DNA of 64,000 nucleotides, from NCBI RefSeq assembly GCF_026013605.1, contig NZ_JAPDPJ010000010.1, forward strand, positions 1 to 64,000, written 5' to 3'. The notes beneath the pieces were generated by a model. It was not told the DNA's origin, did no database searches, and was given only the letters and a program-made list of their open reading frames with translations. Of the stretch, positions 35,618-45,044 are shown piece after piece. Both the position numbers and the translations under genes were made by a program. Numbering within the stretch: position 1 is the first letter of the stretch; each line of letters starts with the position of its first letter. Source of the DNA: Plebeiibacterium sediminum. Lineage in GTDB: Bacteria; Bacteroidota; Bacteroidia; Bacteroidales; Marinilabiliaceae.

Positions 35618-35709
35618 ATGAAACGAGCCATGAGAAAGTTTTTTTCACACAGGAGAATGATTGTTTTTTCGGCGAGTTCCATGTGGCAATCAGAAGAAAA
35701 AATAAACAC
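35618..35709 (+). repeat. trpG/hisH-associated repeat unit, copy 2 (92 bp) with coupled uORF
   Basis: Unit ATGAAACGAGCCATGAGAAA through AATAAACAC, directly abutting the trpG ATG. The frame 35618-35713 encodes 31 residues (MKRAMRKFFSHRRMIVFSAS, then SMWQSEEKINT) and its TGA stop overlaps the trpG start as ATGA, the geometry of translational coupling. The closing arms GCCA and TGGC could form a stem. Confidence 0.65.
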
Positions 35710-36285
35710 ATGAAAAAGATATTAGTTTTTGATAATTACGATTCGTTTACATATAACCTGGTTCATTACATTGAAGAAATTGTAGGATATAAAGTTGATG
35801 TTTATAGAAATGACCAGATCCCTATTGAAGACGTTGAAAAGTATGATAAGATTTTATTGTCTCCGGGACCAGGAATACCAAAAGATGCAGGAATCCTTAT
35901 TCCGCTGATTCAAAAATACGGATCAAGCAAAAGTATATTGGGAGTTTGTCTTGGGCATCAGGCCATAGCAGAAGCCTTTGGAGGTTCAATTTCAAACTTG
36001 TCAAAAGTATATCATGGAGTAGCTACTCCAATTACAATAACTACCGATACTGAAATTTTATTTAAGGATATTCCTAAAAATATCAATGTAGGTAGATATC
36101 ATTCATGGGTGGTTAATGATGAGGATTTACCTGATTGTTTTACAGTAACATCCCGCGATGAGGAAGGGAAGATTATGGGGATTCATCATAATGATTTTGA
36201 TGTAAGAGGAGTACAGTTTCATCCGGAATCTATATTAACAGAAAATGGTAAAAAAATGATGGAGAATTGGTTGAAAGAAGACTAA
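35710..36285 (+). CDS. trpG: Anthranilate synthase component II (glutamine amidotransferase)
   Basis: 191 aa from ATG 35710; a GTG at 35683 inside the repeat unit would add nine non-conserved residues. Class I amidotransferase: oxyanion motif SPGPGIP, nucleophile Cys80 in GVCLGHQ, and His-Glu in FHPESILTENG. It supplies ammonia to TrpE. Unusually for an operon it is separated from trpE by 199 bp, filled by two tandem copies of the repeat described at 35529-35709. Its start codon overlaps the stop of a small upstream ORF. Confidence 0.96.
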   Translation: MKKILVFDNYDSFTYNLVHYIEEIVGYKVDVYRNDQIPIEDVEKYDKILLSPGPGIPKDAGILIPLIQKYGSSKSILGVCLGHQAIAEAFGGSISNLSKVYHGVATPITITTDTEILFKDIPKNINVGRYHSWVVNDEDLPDCFTVTSRDEEGKIMGIHHNDFDVRGVQFHPESILTENGKKMMENWLKED

Positions 36286-36333
36286 TATCCACAAAAATGA
36301 ACTGATTGTCTTTCATCTTTTATTCAATTAATT

Positions 36334-37329
36334 ATGATTAAAGAAACTTTAAGAACCTTATTGGAACATAAAAGGTTAACCCGAACAGAAGCTAAAGAAA
36401 TTTTAACAGATATTGCTCAGGAAAAGTATAATGCCTCTCATGTAGTCGCTTTTTTATCCGTTTATATGATGCGTCCGGTTAGCGTTGAAGAATTATCCGG
36501 ATTCAGAGATGCTTTTTTGGATTTATGTGTAAGAATTGATTTATCGGAGTTTAATGCGATCGATATTGTTGGAACCGGAGGCGATGAGAAAAATACTTTT
36601 AATATCTCTACATTATCATCGTTTGTAGTTGCCGGAGCTGGTTATAAAGTTACCAAACATGGAAATTACGGTGTTTCTTCATCTTGTGGTGCTTCAAATG
36701 TGATGGAGCATCTGGGATACCAGTTTACCAATGATGAGAGTAGGTTAAAAAAGCAAGTGGATGAAGCCGGAATCTGTTTCTTGCATGCGCCTTTGTTTCA
36801 TCCTGCTATGAAATCAGTGGCTCCTTTCAGACGAGAATTGGGACTGAAAACCTTTTTCAATATGCTAGGTCCTTTGGTAAATCCGTCTTTTCCTAAAAAT
36901 CAGATGTTAGGGGTTTATAGCTTAGAGGTGTTGCGATTGTATCAGTATTTATATCAGGATACAGATAAAAATTACTCTTTAATTCATAGTTTGGATGGAT
37001 ATGATGAAATATCAATGACATCAGAATTTAAGGTGATAACAAATAAAGGAGAACAATTGGTGTCTCCAGAGCAATTAGGGTTTAAAAAAATTAAGCAAGA
37101 GGATATATTTGGTGGAGATACCGTACCTGAAGCAGCTAAAATATTTACTGATATTATAAATGGGGATGGAACTGATGCACAAAACTCCGCCATCATTGTA
37201 AATGCAGCTTATGCTATTCAATGTATCGATAGAAGTAAATCTATTGAAGAATGTATTGAAATGGCTAAAGCTTCTTTACTGGGAGGAAAAGCAAAACAGG
37301 TATTTAAAACATTAATTGATATTAAATAA
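36334..37329 (+). CDS. trpD: Anthranilate phosphoribosyltransferase
   Basis: 331 aa, ordinary length. Phosphoribosyl pyrophosphate-binding GTGGDEKNTFNIST and the anthranilate-site motif KHGNYGVSSSCGASNVMEHLG are present, followed by HAPLFHPAMKSVAPFRRELGLKTFFNMLGPLVNP. It attaches the phosphoribosyl group to anthranilate, the second committed step. It lies 48 bp after trpG in the same direction. Confidence 0.97.
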   Translation: MIKETLRTLLEHKRLTRTEAKEILTDIAQEKYNASHVVAFLSVYMMRPVSVEELSGFRDAFLDLCVRIDLSEFNAIDIVGTGGDEKNTFNISTLSSFVVAGAGYKVTKHGNYGVSSSCGASNVMEHLGYQFTNDESRLKKQVDEAGICFLHAPLFHPAMKSVAPFRRELGLKTFFNMLGPLVNPSFPKNQMLGVYSLEVLRLYQYLYQDTDKNYSLIHSLDGYDEISMTSEFKVITNKGEQLVSPEQLGFKKIKQEDIFGGDTVPEAAKIFTDIINGDGTDAQNSAIIVNAAYAIQCIDRSKSIEECIEMAKASLLGGKAKQVFKTLIDIK

Positions 37330-37435
37330 CTTTGTAAAGGAATAGTGTGAATACCAGATATTAGAAATGACATAAATAAATCTAAGATCCAATAATCTAT
37401 TAGTTGTACCCTCATTGTATTTTGAACTTGAAATA

Positions 37436-38218
37436 ATGAATATACTAGATAAAATAGTTGCTAAGAAAAAGATCGAAGTTGAACAGCAACAAGAGTTTGT
37501 AACTTTGGATAAGTTGAAAGGTTATAGTGCTTTTAATAAAGAAGTTCCTTCCTTAAAACAATATCTTTCTGATGGAAATCATAATGGTATTATATCCGAA
37601 TATAAAAGAAAATCACCTTCAAAGGGTATTATTAATAGCATGTCTACCGTAGAAGATGTAGTACCCTTGTATGAAAAAGCCGGAGTAAGTGGTATTTCCG
37701 TTTTAACAGATTCTGAATTTTTTGGAGGAAACAAAAGTGATCTTGTTGCTGCACGAAAAGTTACAACAGTGCCTATTTTACGAAAAGACTTTATGATTTC
37801 CTCTTATCAGGTATATGAGGCAAAAGCAATTGGAGCCAGTGCAATATTATTGATTGCTGCAATTCTGACGTATGATGAGGCCAATGAGTTATCTAAACTA
37901 GCCAAAGATTTGGGTTTGGATATTTTAATGGAAGTACATAGTAAAGAGGAGTTGGATATTGTAAATCCTTTGGTGGATGTGGTTGGTGTTAATAACCGTA
38001 ATTTAAAAACATTTGAAGTAAGTCTTCAGCAAAGTATCGATTTAGCTGCAGCTATGCCTAATGATGTGGTGAAGATCTCAGAGAGTGGAATTTATACTCC
38101 TGAAGATATTTTTCTACTTAGAGAGAATGGTTTTAAAGGATTTTTGATTGGTGAGAATTTTATGCGAACCAAAAATCCCGGACAAGCATGTATTGAATTT
38201 TCTAATGCCATAAAGTAG
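37436..38218 (+). CDS. trpC: Indole-3-glycerol-phosphate synthase
   Basis: 260 aa from ATG 37436; a TTG seven codons upstream is ignored. TIM barrel with the signature IISEYKRKSPSKGII (catalytic Lys), LRKDFMISSYQVYEAKAIGASAILLI, NNRNLKTFEVS and SESGIYTPEDI. It closes the indole ring of CdRP. A gap of 106 bp after trpD shows no repeat or terminator. Confidence 0.97.
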   Translation: MNILDKIVAKKKIEVEQQQEFVTLDKLKGYSAFNKEVPSLKQYLSDGNHNGIISEYKRKSPSKGIINSMSTVEDVVPLYEKAGVSGISVLTDSEFFGGNKSDLVAARKVTTVPILRKDFMISSYQVYEAKAIGASAILLIAAILTYDEANELSKLAKDLGLDILMEVHSKEELDIVNPLVDVVGVNNRNLKTFEVSLQQSIDLAAAMPNDVVKISESGIYTPEDIFLLRENGFKGFLIGENFMRTKNPGQACIEFSNAIK

Positions 38219-38230
38219 TATATTGTATCT

Positions 38231-38875
38231 ATGTTAATCCCTCCAAAAATAAAAGTTTGTGGTATGCGTGAGCGAAGTAATATTGATGCTATTGCTGCGT
38301 TGCAACCTGATTACATGGGATTTATTTTTTATAGAAAATCTCCAAGGTATATTGGAGAAGACTATTCTCCTGAAATCATCCATCATTTGCCGGATACCAT
38401 AAAAAAGACCGGTGTTTTTGTAAATGCATCAGAGCAGGAAATTGCCGATGCTGTTACTCGATATGAGTTAAATGCGGTTCAGCTTCATGGTAGTGAATCA
38501 TTTGAATTGTGTTTAATGGTTAAGCAAATGGGAGTGGAAGTGATCAAAGCCTTTCAGGTGGATGAAGAGTTTGACTTTTCTGTTTTAATGCCATATACTG
38601 AAGTTTGTGACTATTACCTTTTTGATACAAAAACAAAAGGTTTTGGAGGTAGTGGTCATAAATTTGATTGGTCGGTTTTAAATAATTACAGCAACAATAA
38701 ACCTATTTTTTTAAGTGGGGGTATCACTCAGGATGATGTTGCTGATGTGATGAATTTAAAGCATCTGAATATTTATGCAGTTGACATTAATAGTCGGTTT
38801 GAAATAGAACCTGCATTAAAGGATGTTGAAAAGGTTGATAGTTTTATTAAGGAATTGAAAAATTATAAGCAATGA
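38231..38875 (+). CDS. trpF: Phosphoribosylanthranilate isomerase
   Basis: 214 aa. [34 protein letters not shown] carries the catalytic Cys and the family opening; [23 protein letters not shown] and LSGGI follow. Monofunctional, not fused to TrpC as in E. coli. The stop overlaps the trpB start (ATGA), so the two are likely translationally coupled. Confidence 0.96.
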   Translation: MLIPPKIKVCGMRERSNIDAIAALQPDYMGFIFYRKSPRYIGEDYSPEIIHHLPDTIKKTGVFVNASEQEIADAVTRYELNAVQLHGSESFELCLMVKQMGVEVIKAFQVDEEFDFSVLMPYTEVCDYYLFDTKTKGFGGSGHKFDWSVLNNYSNNKPIFLSGGITQDDVADVMNLKHLNIYAVDINSRFEIEPALKDVEKVDSFIKELKNYKQ

Positions 38876-40059
38876 GCGCAAAATATAATGTAGATGATAA
38901 AGGTATGTACGGACGCTTTGGCGGAGCCTGGGTACCAGAAATGTTACAGCCGAATGTTGATAATCTGAAAAAAGTATATCTGGATATTATCAATTCAGAA
39001 GAATTCCAGAAAGAATATGTGGCTTTATTAAAGGATTATGTCGGTCGACCTTCTCCTTTGTATTATGCAAAAAGGTTAAGTGAGGTATATGGTACCAACA
39101 TTTATTTAAAGCGTGAAGATTTAAATCATACCGGAGCTCATAAAATAAACAATAGTCTTGGACAAATTCTGTTGGCTAAAAAGATGGGCAAAAACAGAAT
39201 TATAGCAGAGACTGGAGCCGGACAGCATGGAGTAGCTACAGCTACAGCTTGTGCATTAATGGGCATGAAGTGTGTGGTGTATATGGGTGCACTAGATATC
39301 GAGCGCCAGGCACCTAATGTGGCACGAATGAAAATGTTGGGAGCTGAAGTAGTGGCTGCTGAATCAGGAAATCAAACATTAAAAGATGCTACAAATGAAG
39401 CATTAAGGGACTGGATTTGTAATCCGGAAGACACCTTTTATATTATTGGATCAGTAGTAGGTCCACACCCTTATCCGGATATGGTAGCTCGTTTTCAGAG
39501 TATTATCAGTAAGGAAATTAAAGATCAGTTAAAAGAAAAAACTGGAAATGAGTTGCCTGATTATGTTATTGCCTGTGTTGGAGGAGGAAGTAATGCCTCT
39601 GGTACTTTTTATCATTTCTTAGATGATGAATCGGTAAAACTAGTTGCAGTGGAAGCTTCTGGTTTAGGTGTTGATTCAGGTGAAACGGCCGCAACTATTG
39701 CATTGGGTGATATAGGTATTATTCATGGTAGCAAAACTTATTTAATTCAGGATGAGGATGGTCAGATTATTGAGCCATATTCCATTTCAGCAGGATTAGA
39801 TTATCCGGGAATTGGTCCGCAACATGCGCATTTGCGTGATACAAACCGTGCTATATTTTTAGATGCAACTGATCAGGAAGCTTTAGATTGTGCGCTTGAA
39901 CTAACAAGATTAGAAGGAATTATTCCTGCCCTCGAATCAGCTCATGCTTTGGTGGCGCTTAAAAAGCTTAAGTTTACTAAAGATAACACTGTTGTATTAA
40001 CAGTTTCTGGTCGTGGCGACAAGGATATGAGTACATATATGGATCGATTTAATCTTTAA
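38872..40059 (+). CDS. trpB: Tryptophan synthase beta subunit
   Basis: 395 aa, PLP-dependent. [19 protein letters not shown] contains the PLP lysine, [20 protein letters not shown] and [13 protein letters not shown] (phosphate cup) are intact. TrpB1 type, able to pair with TrpA. The four-base overlap with trpF supports tight coupling. It joins indole with serine. trpA follows only after a 198-bp spacer. Confidence 0.98.
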   Translation: MSAKYNVDDKGMYGRFGGAWVPEMLQPNVDNLKKVYLDIINSEEFQKEYVALLKDYVGRPSPLYYAKRLSEVYGTNIYLKREDLNHTGAHKINNSLGQILLAKKMGKNRIIAETGAGQHGVATATACALMGMKCVVYMGALDIERQAPNVARMKMLGAEVVAAESGNQTLKDATNEALRDWICNPEDTFYIIGSVVGPHPYPDMVARFQSIISKEIKDQLKEKTGNELPDYVIACVGGGSNASGTFYHFLDDESVKLVAVEASGLGVDSGETAATIALGDIGIIHGSKTYLIQDEDGQIIEPYSISAGLDYPGIGPQHAHLRDTNRAIFLDATDQEALDCALELTRLEGIIPALESAHALVALKKLKFTKDNTVVLTVSGRGDKDMSTYMDRFNL

Positions 40060-40257
40060 AAAAGGAGAAGGAAGAAGGTCACAAGGCAAAAGGAATTTGT
40101 AGTATGTTTAAAATGTTTTAGGACAATAAAACAATGGAATATTAAGTGAAAAAGGTTACCTGTCACTTTCTCGTATGATATCAGCAAACTGTAAATTTCT
40201 TTTTCATTATCCTTTCTCCCTGTTCTGTTATTACTTTCAACTTTCAACTTATTTAAT
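40060..40257 (+). repeat. trpB-trpA spacer with purine-rich and pyrimidine-rich complementary ends
   Basis: The spacer starts AAAAAAGGAGAAGGAAGAAGG and ends with TCCTTTCTCCC, then ACTTTCAACTTTCAACTT as a short direct repeat. The purine-rich and pyrimidine-rich blocks are nearly complementary (GGAGAAGGA against TCCTTTCTCC), so the whole spacer could fold as a long hairpin. This resembles short dispersed intergenic elements seen in Bacteroidota genomes. No gene is visible. Confidence 0.4.
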
Positions 40258-41028
40258 ATGAACCGCATAAAACAACTTTTTAAGGAAAAGAAAGATATAT
40301 TATCTATTTATTATACTGCAGGTTATCCTAACCTTGAGGATACTGTGCCTATTCTTGAAACACTGGAAGCTTCAGGAGCTGATTTGGTTGAGTTAGGTAT
40401 TCCTTTTTCTGATCCTTTGGCCGATGGTCCAACCATTCAGCACAGTGGCGAAACTGCTTTAAAAAACGGAATGAGCTTAAAGGTTCTTTTTGAGCAGTTA
40501 AAAGATGTTCGCTCCAAAGTAAACATTCCCATTATTCTGATGGGCTATATTAATACTGTTCATAAGTATGGTATTGAGGACTTTGCAAAAAAATGTAAGG
40601 AAGTAGGTGTTGATGGCGTTATTTTGCCGGATCTTCCTTTTCAGGAATATCTGGATAATTATAAAGATACTTTTGATGAAAATGGGGTAAGCAATATTTT
40701 CCTTATTACACCTCAAACACCAGAAGAGCGAATTAAGTTAATTGATGAAAAAACCAATGGATTTATTTACATGGTTTCTTCAGCTGCAGTTACTGGTGCT
40801 AAAAAAGGATTATCTGAAGCCCAGTTGGCATATTTTGAGCGAGTAAACAAATTGAATCTTCAAAATCCGGCATTAATCGGATTTGGGATCGGGGATCATG
40901 ATTCCTATATGGAAACCTGTAAGTATGCAGACGGAGCTATTATAGGTAGTGCCTTTGTAAAATTAATTGGTCAGGCTAAAGATTTACATGGAGAAATTAG
41001 GACGTTCATTCAAACTGTTAAAGGATAG
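40258..41028 (+). CDS. trpA: Tryptophan synthase alpha subunit
   Basis: 256 aa. TIM barrel with LVELGIPFSDPLADGPTIQ (catalytic Glu in the first part), GVDGVILPDLPFQEY (catalytic Asp), YMVSSAAVTGAKKG and IGFGIGDH. It cleaves indole-3-glycerol phosphate and channels indole to TrpB. Last gene of the operon; no clear terminator before purU, 76 bp downstream. Confidence 0.97.
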   Translation: MNRIKQLFKEKKDILSIYYTAGYPNLEDTVPILETLEASGADLVELGIPFSDPLADGPTIQHSGETALKNGMSLKVLFEQLKDVRSKVNIPIILMGYINTVHKYGIEDFAKKCKEVGVDGVILPDLPFQEYLDNYKDTFDENGVSNIFLITPQTPEERIKLIDEKTNGFIYMVSSAAVTGAKKGLSEAQLAYFERVNKLNLQNPALIGFGIGDHDSYMETCKYADGAIIGSAFVKLIGQAKDLHGEIRTFIQTVKG

Positions 41029-41104
41029 TTTTATGATATTTGTCAGTTTTTTATTTTTCATGTGACTTATAATGGTTAATTTTACGCGCTTAAAATTTTT
41101 TTAA

Positions 41105-41971
41105 ATGGAAAATAACGGAAATACAGCTATACTAAAAATACATTGTCCTGACCGAAGTGGAATTGTAGCGAGAGTTACGGATTTTATTAATCTTCATCAT
41201 GGAAATATTATTTCAGTAGATCAGCACGTTGATCATGGAGATAACCTTTTTTCAATGCGGGTTTCCTGGGATTTAACAGAGTTTAATCTTCCAAGAGAAG
41301 AAATCGCATCTACCTTTCAAAAGTTTTTGGGAGAACCTTATAATATGAAATGGACCTTAAATTTCACGGATGAGATTCCTCGAATGGCCATTTTCGTTTC
41401 CAGGGCTTCACATTGTTTATACGATTTGTTGGCAAGGTATCAGAGTGGTGAGTTTAGAGTTGAAATTCCTGTTATTATAGGTAATCACACTACATTGGAG
41501 CCTGTAGCTAAGCAATTTGGAATTAAGTTTGTGCATGTTCCAATTACTGCAGAAACTAAAGCTGAACAGGAAAAGCTGGAGTTGGAAATCCTTAAAGAGC
41601 ATGATGTTGATTTTGTTGTATTAGCCAGATATATGCAGGTTTTATCACAGGATTTTATCAATCATTATCCTGAAAACGTGATTAATATTCACCATTCATT
41701 TTTACCTGCGTTTGCCGGGGCAAAGCCATACCATGCCGCTCATAAAAGAGGGGTTAAGATCATTGGGGCAACGAGCCATTATGTAACATCTGATTTGGAT
41801 GCAGGTCCAATCATTGAGCAGGATATCAATAGAATTACTCATCATGACTCAATAAAAACCCTGATTCAAAAGGGTAAGGATATTGAGAAAATTGTGTTGT
41901 CAAGAGCAGTTAAAGCTCATATTGAACACAAAACATTAGTTTATAAAAACCGAACAATCATATTTAATTAA
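41105..41971 (+). CDS. purU: Formyltetrahydrofolate deformylase
   Basis: 288 aa. The N-terminal ACT domain (about 6-85, LKIHCPDRSGIVARVTDFI) is followed by the formyltransferase-fold domain with INIHHSFLPAFAGAKPYHAAHKRGVKIIGATSHYV and the catalytic Asp in SDLDAGPII. It releases formate from 10-formyl-THF and balances the C1 pool, which links it to metH/metF in this window. The ACT domain probably senses Met and/or Gly as in E. coli PurU. Confidence 0.95.
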   Translation: MENNGNTAILKIHCPDRSGIVARVTDFINLHHGNIISVDQHVDHGDNLFSMRVSWDLTEFNLPREEIASTFQKFLGEPYNMKWTLNFTDEIPRMAIFVSRASHCLYDLLARYQSGEFRVEIPVIIGNHTTLEPVAKQFGIKFVHVPITAETKAEQEKLELEILKEHDVDFVVLARYMQVLSQDFINHYPENVINIHHSFLPAFAGAKPYHAAHKRGVKIIGATSHYVTSDLDAGPIIEQDINRITHHDSIKTLIQKGKDIEKIVLSRAVKAHIEHKTLVYKNRTIIFN

Positions 41972-41976
41972 ATAGA

Positions 41977-42504
41977 ATGAAGCAAACATTATTTTTACTT
42001 TTTCTATGGACTTTTACTCTTGTTGCATGTAATTCAGAGAAGAAGGAAGATGATAGAGGATACATTGTAAAAGTAGGTGATGTGGCACCGGATTTTACTG
42101 CTACTCTTGATAATGGAGAAACTTTTAAGTTATCTGATTACAAAGGGAAAGTAGTTATGTTACAGTTTACTGCAAGTTGGTGTGGTGTGTGTATGAAAGA
42201 AATGCCATTTATTGAGTCTGAGATATACACTAAACATAAAGGGGATGAGTTTGTATTATTAGGTGTGGATAGAGATGAACCTATTGAAAAATTAAATATG
42301 TTCAGAGAACGAACTCAAATTACATATCCATTGGCTTTGGATCCCGGTGCTGATATTTTTGGATTATTTGCTTTGAAAGAAGCTGGTGTTACCAGAAATG
42401 TGATTATTGGCAAAGATGGTAAAATTAAATATATGACTCGTTTGTTTACCAGAGAAGAATTTGATGCCATGAAGGTAAAAATTGAAGAATTATTATCAGA
42501 ATAA
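41977..42504 (+). CDS. TlpA-like thioredoxin-family lipoprotein
   Basis: A 175-aa protein with a lipobox ending LVAC (Cys18). The thioredoxin fold of AhpC/TlpA type spans about 33-172: VGDVAPDFTATLDNGETFKLSDYKGK, active site Trp68-Cys69-Gly-Val-Cys72, and the cis-Pro region GVTRNVIIGKDGKI. It is likely a periplasmic membrane-attached thiol reductant or peroxiredoxin-like protein. It begins 5 bp after purU, so the two are co-transcribed, although no functional link is obvious. A terminator follows at 42546. Confidence 0.88.
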   Translation: MKQTLFLLFLWTFTLVACNSEKKEDDRGYIVKVGDVAPDFTATLDNGETFKLSDYKGKVVMLQFTASWCGVCMKEMPFIESEIYTKHKGDEFVLLGVDRDEPIEKLNMFRERTQITYPLALDPGADIFGLFALKEAGVTRNVIIGKDGKIKYMTRLFTREEFDAMKVKIEELLSE

Positions 42505-42545
42505 GATCATACGATTCGTAGGGTCATAAATGAATTGGTGATATA

Positions 42546-42602
42546 AAAAGCTCATTTGGTAAAGTTTTGAACAATAAAAACTCTATCTTGTGTGGGCTTT
42601 TT
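42546..42602 (+). terminator. Terminator after the purU/tlpA-like pair
   Basis: AAAAGCTCA (about 42547-42555) pairs with TGGGCTTTT (about 42593-42601, one G-U), enclosing a second small hairpin AGTTTT/AAAACT. It is followed by a T-rich tract. Confidence 0.6.
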
Positions 42603-42723
42603 CTGTTTTTACATGTTTATTTAGCGAAATATCGCAGATTTTAAAGAAAACATGTAGGATAGAAAGATTCAAAAAGAATCATCAATAGTTCAGGGAAATC
42701 CTTGATTAATAAATTTTAAAAAG

Positions 42724-42812
42724 ATAAAACGAGCCATGAGAAAGGCTTTTTCGCATAGTGGAATGTTCAATTTGGCGAATTCCATCTGGCCGTTGAAAAT
42801 AAATTTAATCAG
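42724..42812 (+). repeat. trpG/hisH-associated repeat unit, copy 3 (89 bp) with coupled uORF
   Basis: Starts ATAAAACGAGCCATGAGAAA and ends AATTTAATCAG directly against the hisH ATG. An ORF from ATG 42736 to 42816 encodes 26 residues (MRKAFSHSGMFNLANSIWPL and KINLIR). It shares MRK-x-FSH-x-x-M and the A-x-S-x-W pattern with copy 2, and its TGA overlaps the hisH start as ATGA. Length and position relative to the gene match copy 2. Confidence 0.65.
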
Positions 42813-43412
42813 ATGAAAGTAGCAATAATAAAATATAATGCTGGAAATATTCGCTCTGTAAGTTTTGCATTAGAACGCTTGGGAGTGGAGCATATTATTA
42901 CAGCAGATCCGGAAGAGATAAGAAGTGCTGATAAAGTTATTTTCCCAGGTGTAGGAGAAGCAAGTTCAACTATGAAGTATTTAAAAGAGCATAAGTTGGA
43001 TGAATTGATTGTAAGTCTTACTCAACCGGTTTTAGGTATTTGTTTAGGTATGCAGTTAATGTGCAGCTACTCAGAAGAAGGTGGTGTGGAGTGTTTGGGT
43101 ATTTTTAAGGAGAAAGTACAAAAGTTTGTGCTCCCGGAACCAAATCCTGATTTAATAAAAGTTCCTCACATGGGATGGAATGCCATTACAAATGTGAACA
43201 GTGACTTATTTGATATTAGTCTGGAAAATACCTTTGTTTATTTTGTACACAGTTATTATGTGGCATTAGGTGGCGAAACTGCAGCTACAACTCATTATAT
43301 ACATCCTTTTAGCTCTGCATTACATAAAGATAATTTTTATGCTACCCAGTTTCATCCTGAAAAGAGTGGTGATGTAGGTTCTAAAATATTAGAAAACTTT
43401 ATAAAACTTTAA
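42813..43412 (+). CDS. hisH: Imidazole glycerol phosphate synthase, glutaminase subunit
   Basis: 199 aa. Class I amidotransferase with [14 protein letters not shown], nucleophile Cys77 in [10 protein letters not shown], and the His-Glu pair in [11 protein letters not shown]. It works with HisF two genes downstream. The upstream genes hisGDCB are not in this window, so this is a broken-up histidine operon. The start is abutted by the 89-bp repeat also found before trpG, and overlaps the stop of a small ORF. Confidence 0.95.
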   Translation: MKVAIIKYNAGNIRSVSFALERLGVEHIITADPEEIRSADKVIFPGVGEASSTMKYLKEHKLDELIVSLTQPVLGICLGMQLMCSYSEEGGVECLGIFKEKVQKFVLPEPNPDLIKVPHMGWNAITNVNSDLFDISLENTFVYFVHSYYVALGGETAATTHYIHPFSSALHKDNFYATQFHPEKSGDVGSKILENFIKL

Positions 43413-43413
43413 A

Positions 43414-44139
43414 ATGGCGTTGATTGATATTATACCTGCAATTGATATTATTGAAGGTAAGTGTGTTAGATTAAGTCAAGGGGATTATAATCAGAAGAAA
43501 GTTTATAACGAAAACCCTCTTGAGGTAGCTCAAATGTTTGAAGATCATGGTATCAAGCGATTGCATCTGGTAGATTTGGATGGAGCTAAAGCCGGAAGTA
43601 TTGTTAATTATAAAGTGTTGGAAACAATTGCTACCAAAACAGATTTAGTGATTGACTTTGGAGGAGGATTAAAATCCAATGAAGATTTAAGAATAGCTTT
43701 TGAAAGTGGAGCTCAGATGATTACCGGAGGAAGTATTGCTGTAAAAAATCCTGAAGTTTTTACAGGATGGATTGAGAAATACGGAGCCGAAAAGATCATT
43801 CTTGGTGCAGATGTTAAAGACGAGAAAATTGCTGTTGGAGGCTGGATTGAAACCTCTGATTTAGATTTACTACCATTTGTTAAAGGATATAAAGATAAAG
43901 GAATAACAAAAGTAATATGTACAGATATCAGTAAGGATGGAATGCTTCAGGGGCCATCAGTAGAACTGTATAAAAAGATGTTACAGGAGTTTCCTGATCT
44001 GTATCTTGTGGCAAGTGGTGGATTGAGCAGTATGGAAGATATTGATCGTTTAGTAGAGGCAAATGTTCCTGCTGTTATTACCGGAAAGGCAATATACGAA
44101 GGTAAAATTGATTTAAAACAACTTGAAAAATACGCATAA
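43414..44139 (+). CDS. hisA: ProFAR isomerase HisA
   Basis: 241 aa, beta-alpha barrel. Catalytic Asp in [20 protein letters not shown] and the second half motif [15 protein letters not shown]; two phosphate-binding loops ([20 protein letters not shown]) reveal the half-barrel duplication. It isomerises ProFAR to PRFAR for HisHF. It starts 1 bp after the hisH stop. Confidence 0.96.
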   Translation: MALIDIIPAIDIIEGKCVRLSQGDYNQKKVYNENPLEVAQMFEDHGIKRLHLVDLDGAKAGSIVNYKVLETIATKTDLVIDFGGGLKSNEDLRIAFESGAQMITGGSIAVKNPEVFTGWIEKYGAEKIILGADVKDEKIAVGGWIETSDLDLLPFVKGYKDKGITKVICTDISKDGMLQGPSVELYKKMLQEFPDLYLVASGGLSSMEDIDRLVEANVPAVITGKAIYEGKIDLKQLEKYA

Positions 44140-44141
44140 GT

Positions 44142-44900
44142 ATGCTGGCAAAAAGAATAATTCCCTGTTTAGATATTAAAAATGGAATGACAGTTAAAGG
44201 TGTCAAGTTTGTTGGCATCAAGGAAGTTGGTGATCCTGTTGAATTAGGTGCTTTATATGCACAACAGGGTGCTGATGAATTGGTTTTTCTTGATATTACT
44301 GCAAGTCATGAAGGTCGTAAAACCTTTGTTGATTTAGTGCGAAGAATTGCTCAGCATATAAATATTCCATTTACAGTAGGTGGAGGTATTAGTGAATTAA
44401 AAGATGCAGAAGCGTTGTTAAATGCAGGTGCTGATAAAATAAGTATTAATTCTTCAGCTGTTAAAAATCCTCAGCTAATTAATGATATGGCCCAAAACTT
44501 TGGTAGCCAGTTTGTTGTTGTTGCCATTGATGCAAAGCATTTTGATGGAGATGAATGGATTGTAACAGTTAATGGAGGAAGAATTCCAACAGAAAAAAGG
44601 TTATTTCCATGGGCTAAAGAAGCTGAAGAACGTGGAGCTGGTGAAATATTATTTACCTCGATGGACCATGATGGTGTAAAGCAAGGTTTTGCCAATGAAG
44701 CTTTGGCTAAGATGTCGTCAGAACTTTCAATTCCAATTATTGCCAGTGGTGGTGCCGGTAACATGGAGCACTTTAAAGATGTATTTACCCAAGGTAAAGC
44801 CGATGCAGGTTTGGCAGCAAGTATTTTTCACTATAAAGAAATAGCTATCCCTGATTTAAAAAATTATTTATTTAATGAAGGAATTAACGTAAGGTTATAG
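44142..44900 (+). CDS. hisF: Imidazole glycerol phosphate synthase, cyclase subunit
   Basis: 252 aa. [22 protein letters not shown] has the catalytic Asp11-like residue, [29 protein letters not shown] and [15 protein letters not shown] supply the second Asp and phosphate sites. It forms IGP and AICAR with HisH-derived ammonia. Two bp after hisA; the transcript ends at the terminator at 44920-44946. Confidence 0.97.
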   Translation: MLAKRIIPCLDIKNGMTVKGVKFVGIKEVGDPVELGALYAQQGADELVFLDITASHEGRKTFVDLVRRIAQHINIPFTVGGGISELKDAEALLNAGADKISINSSAVKNPQLINDMAQNFGSQFVVVAIDAKHFDGDEWIVTVNGGRIPTEKRLFPWAKEAEERGAGEILFTSMDHDGVKQGFANEALAKMSSELSIPIIASGGAGNMEHFKDVFTQGKADAGLAASIFHYKEIAIPDLKNYLFNEGINVRL

Positions 44901-44919
44901 TTTGATGAGATCATTAAAC

Positions 44920-44946
44920 AAAAGTCAGTAGTTAGCTGACTTTTTT
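44920..44946 (+). terminator. Intrinsic terminator between hisF and hisIE
   Basis: AAAAGTCAG (44920-44928), a 7-nt loop, CTGACTTTT (44936-44944), then more T. A clean hairpin that splits hisHAF from hisIE. Confidence 0.8.
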
Positions 44947-44976
44947 GATTTTCAGTAATTACCAATCTTACAGATC

Positions 44977-45007
44977 TTTGTGTCTTTTAATAAAAGCACT
45001 ATTTTTG
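44977..45007 (+). promoter_or_regulatory. Consensus Bacteroidota promoter of hisIE
   Basis: TTTG at 44977-44980, a 19-bp spacer, and TATTTTTG at 45000-45007, an exact match to the TTTG/TAnnTTTG consensus. It sits between the hisF terminator and the hisIE start (45045), giving a short leader of about 30 nt. Confidence 0.78.
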
Positions 45008-45044
45008 CAGAATAAAATTATTACAATAATATAGAAATATTCAA

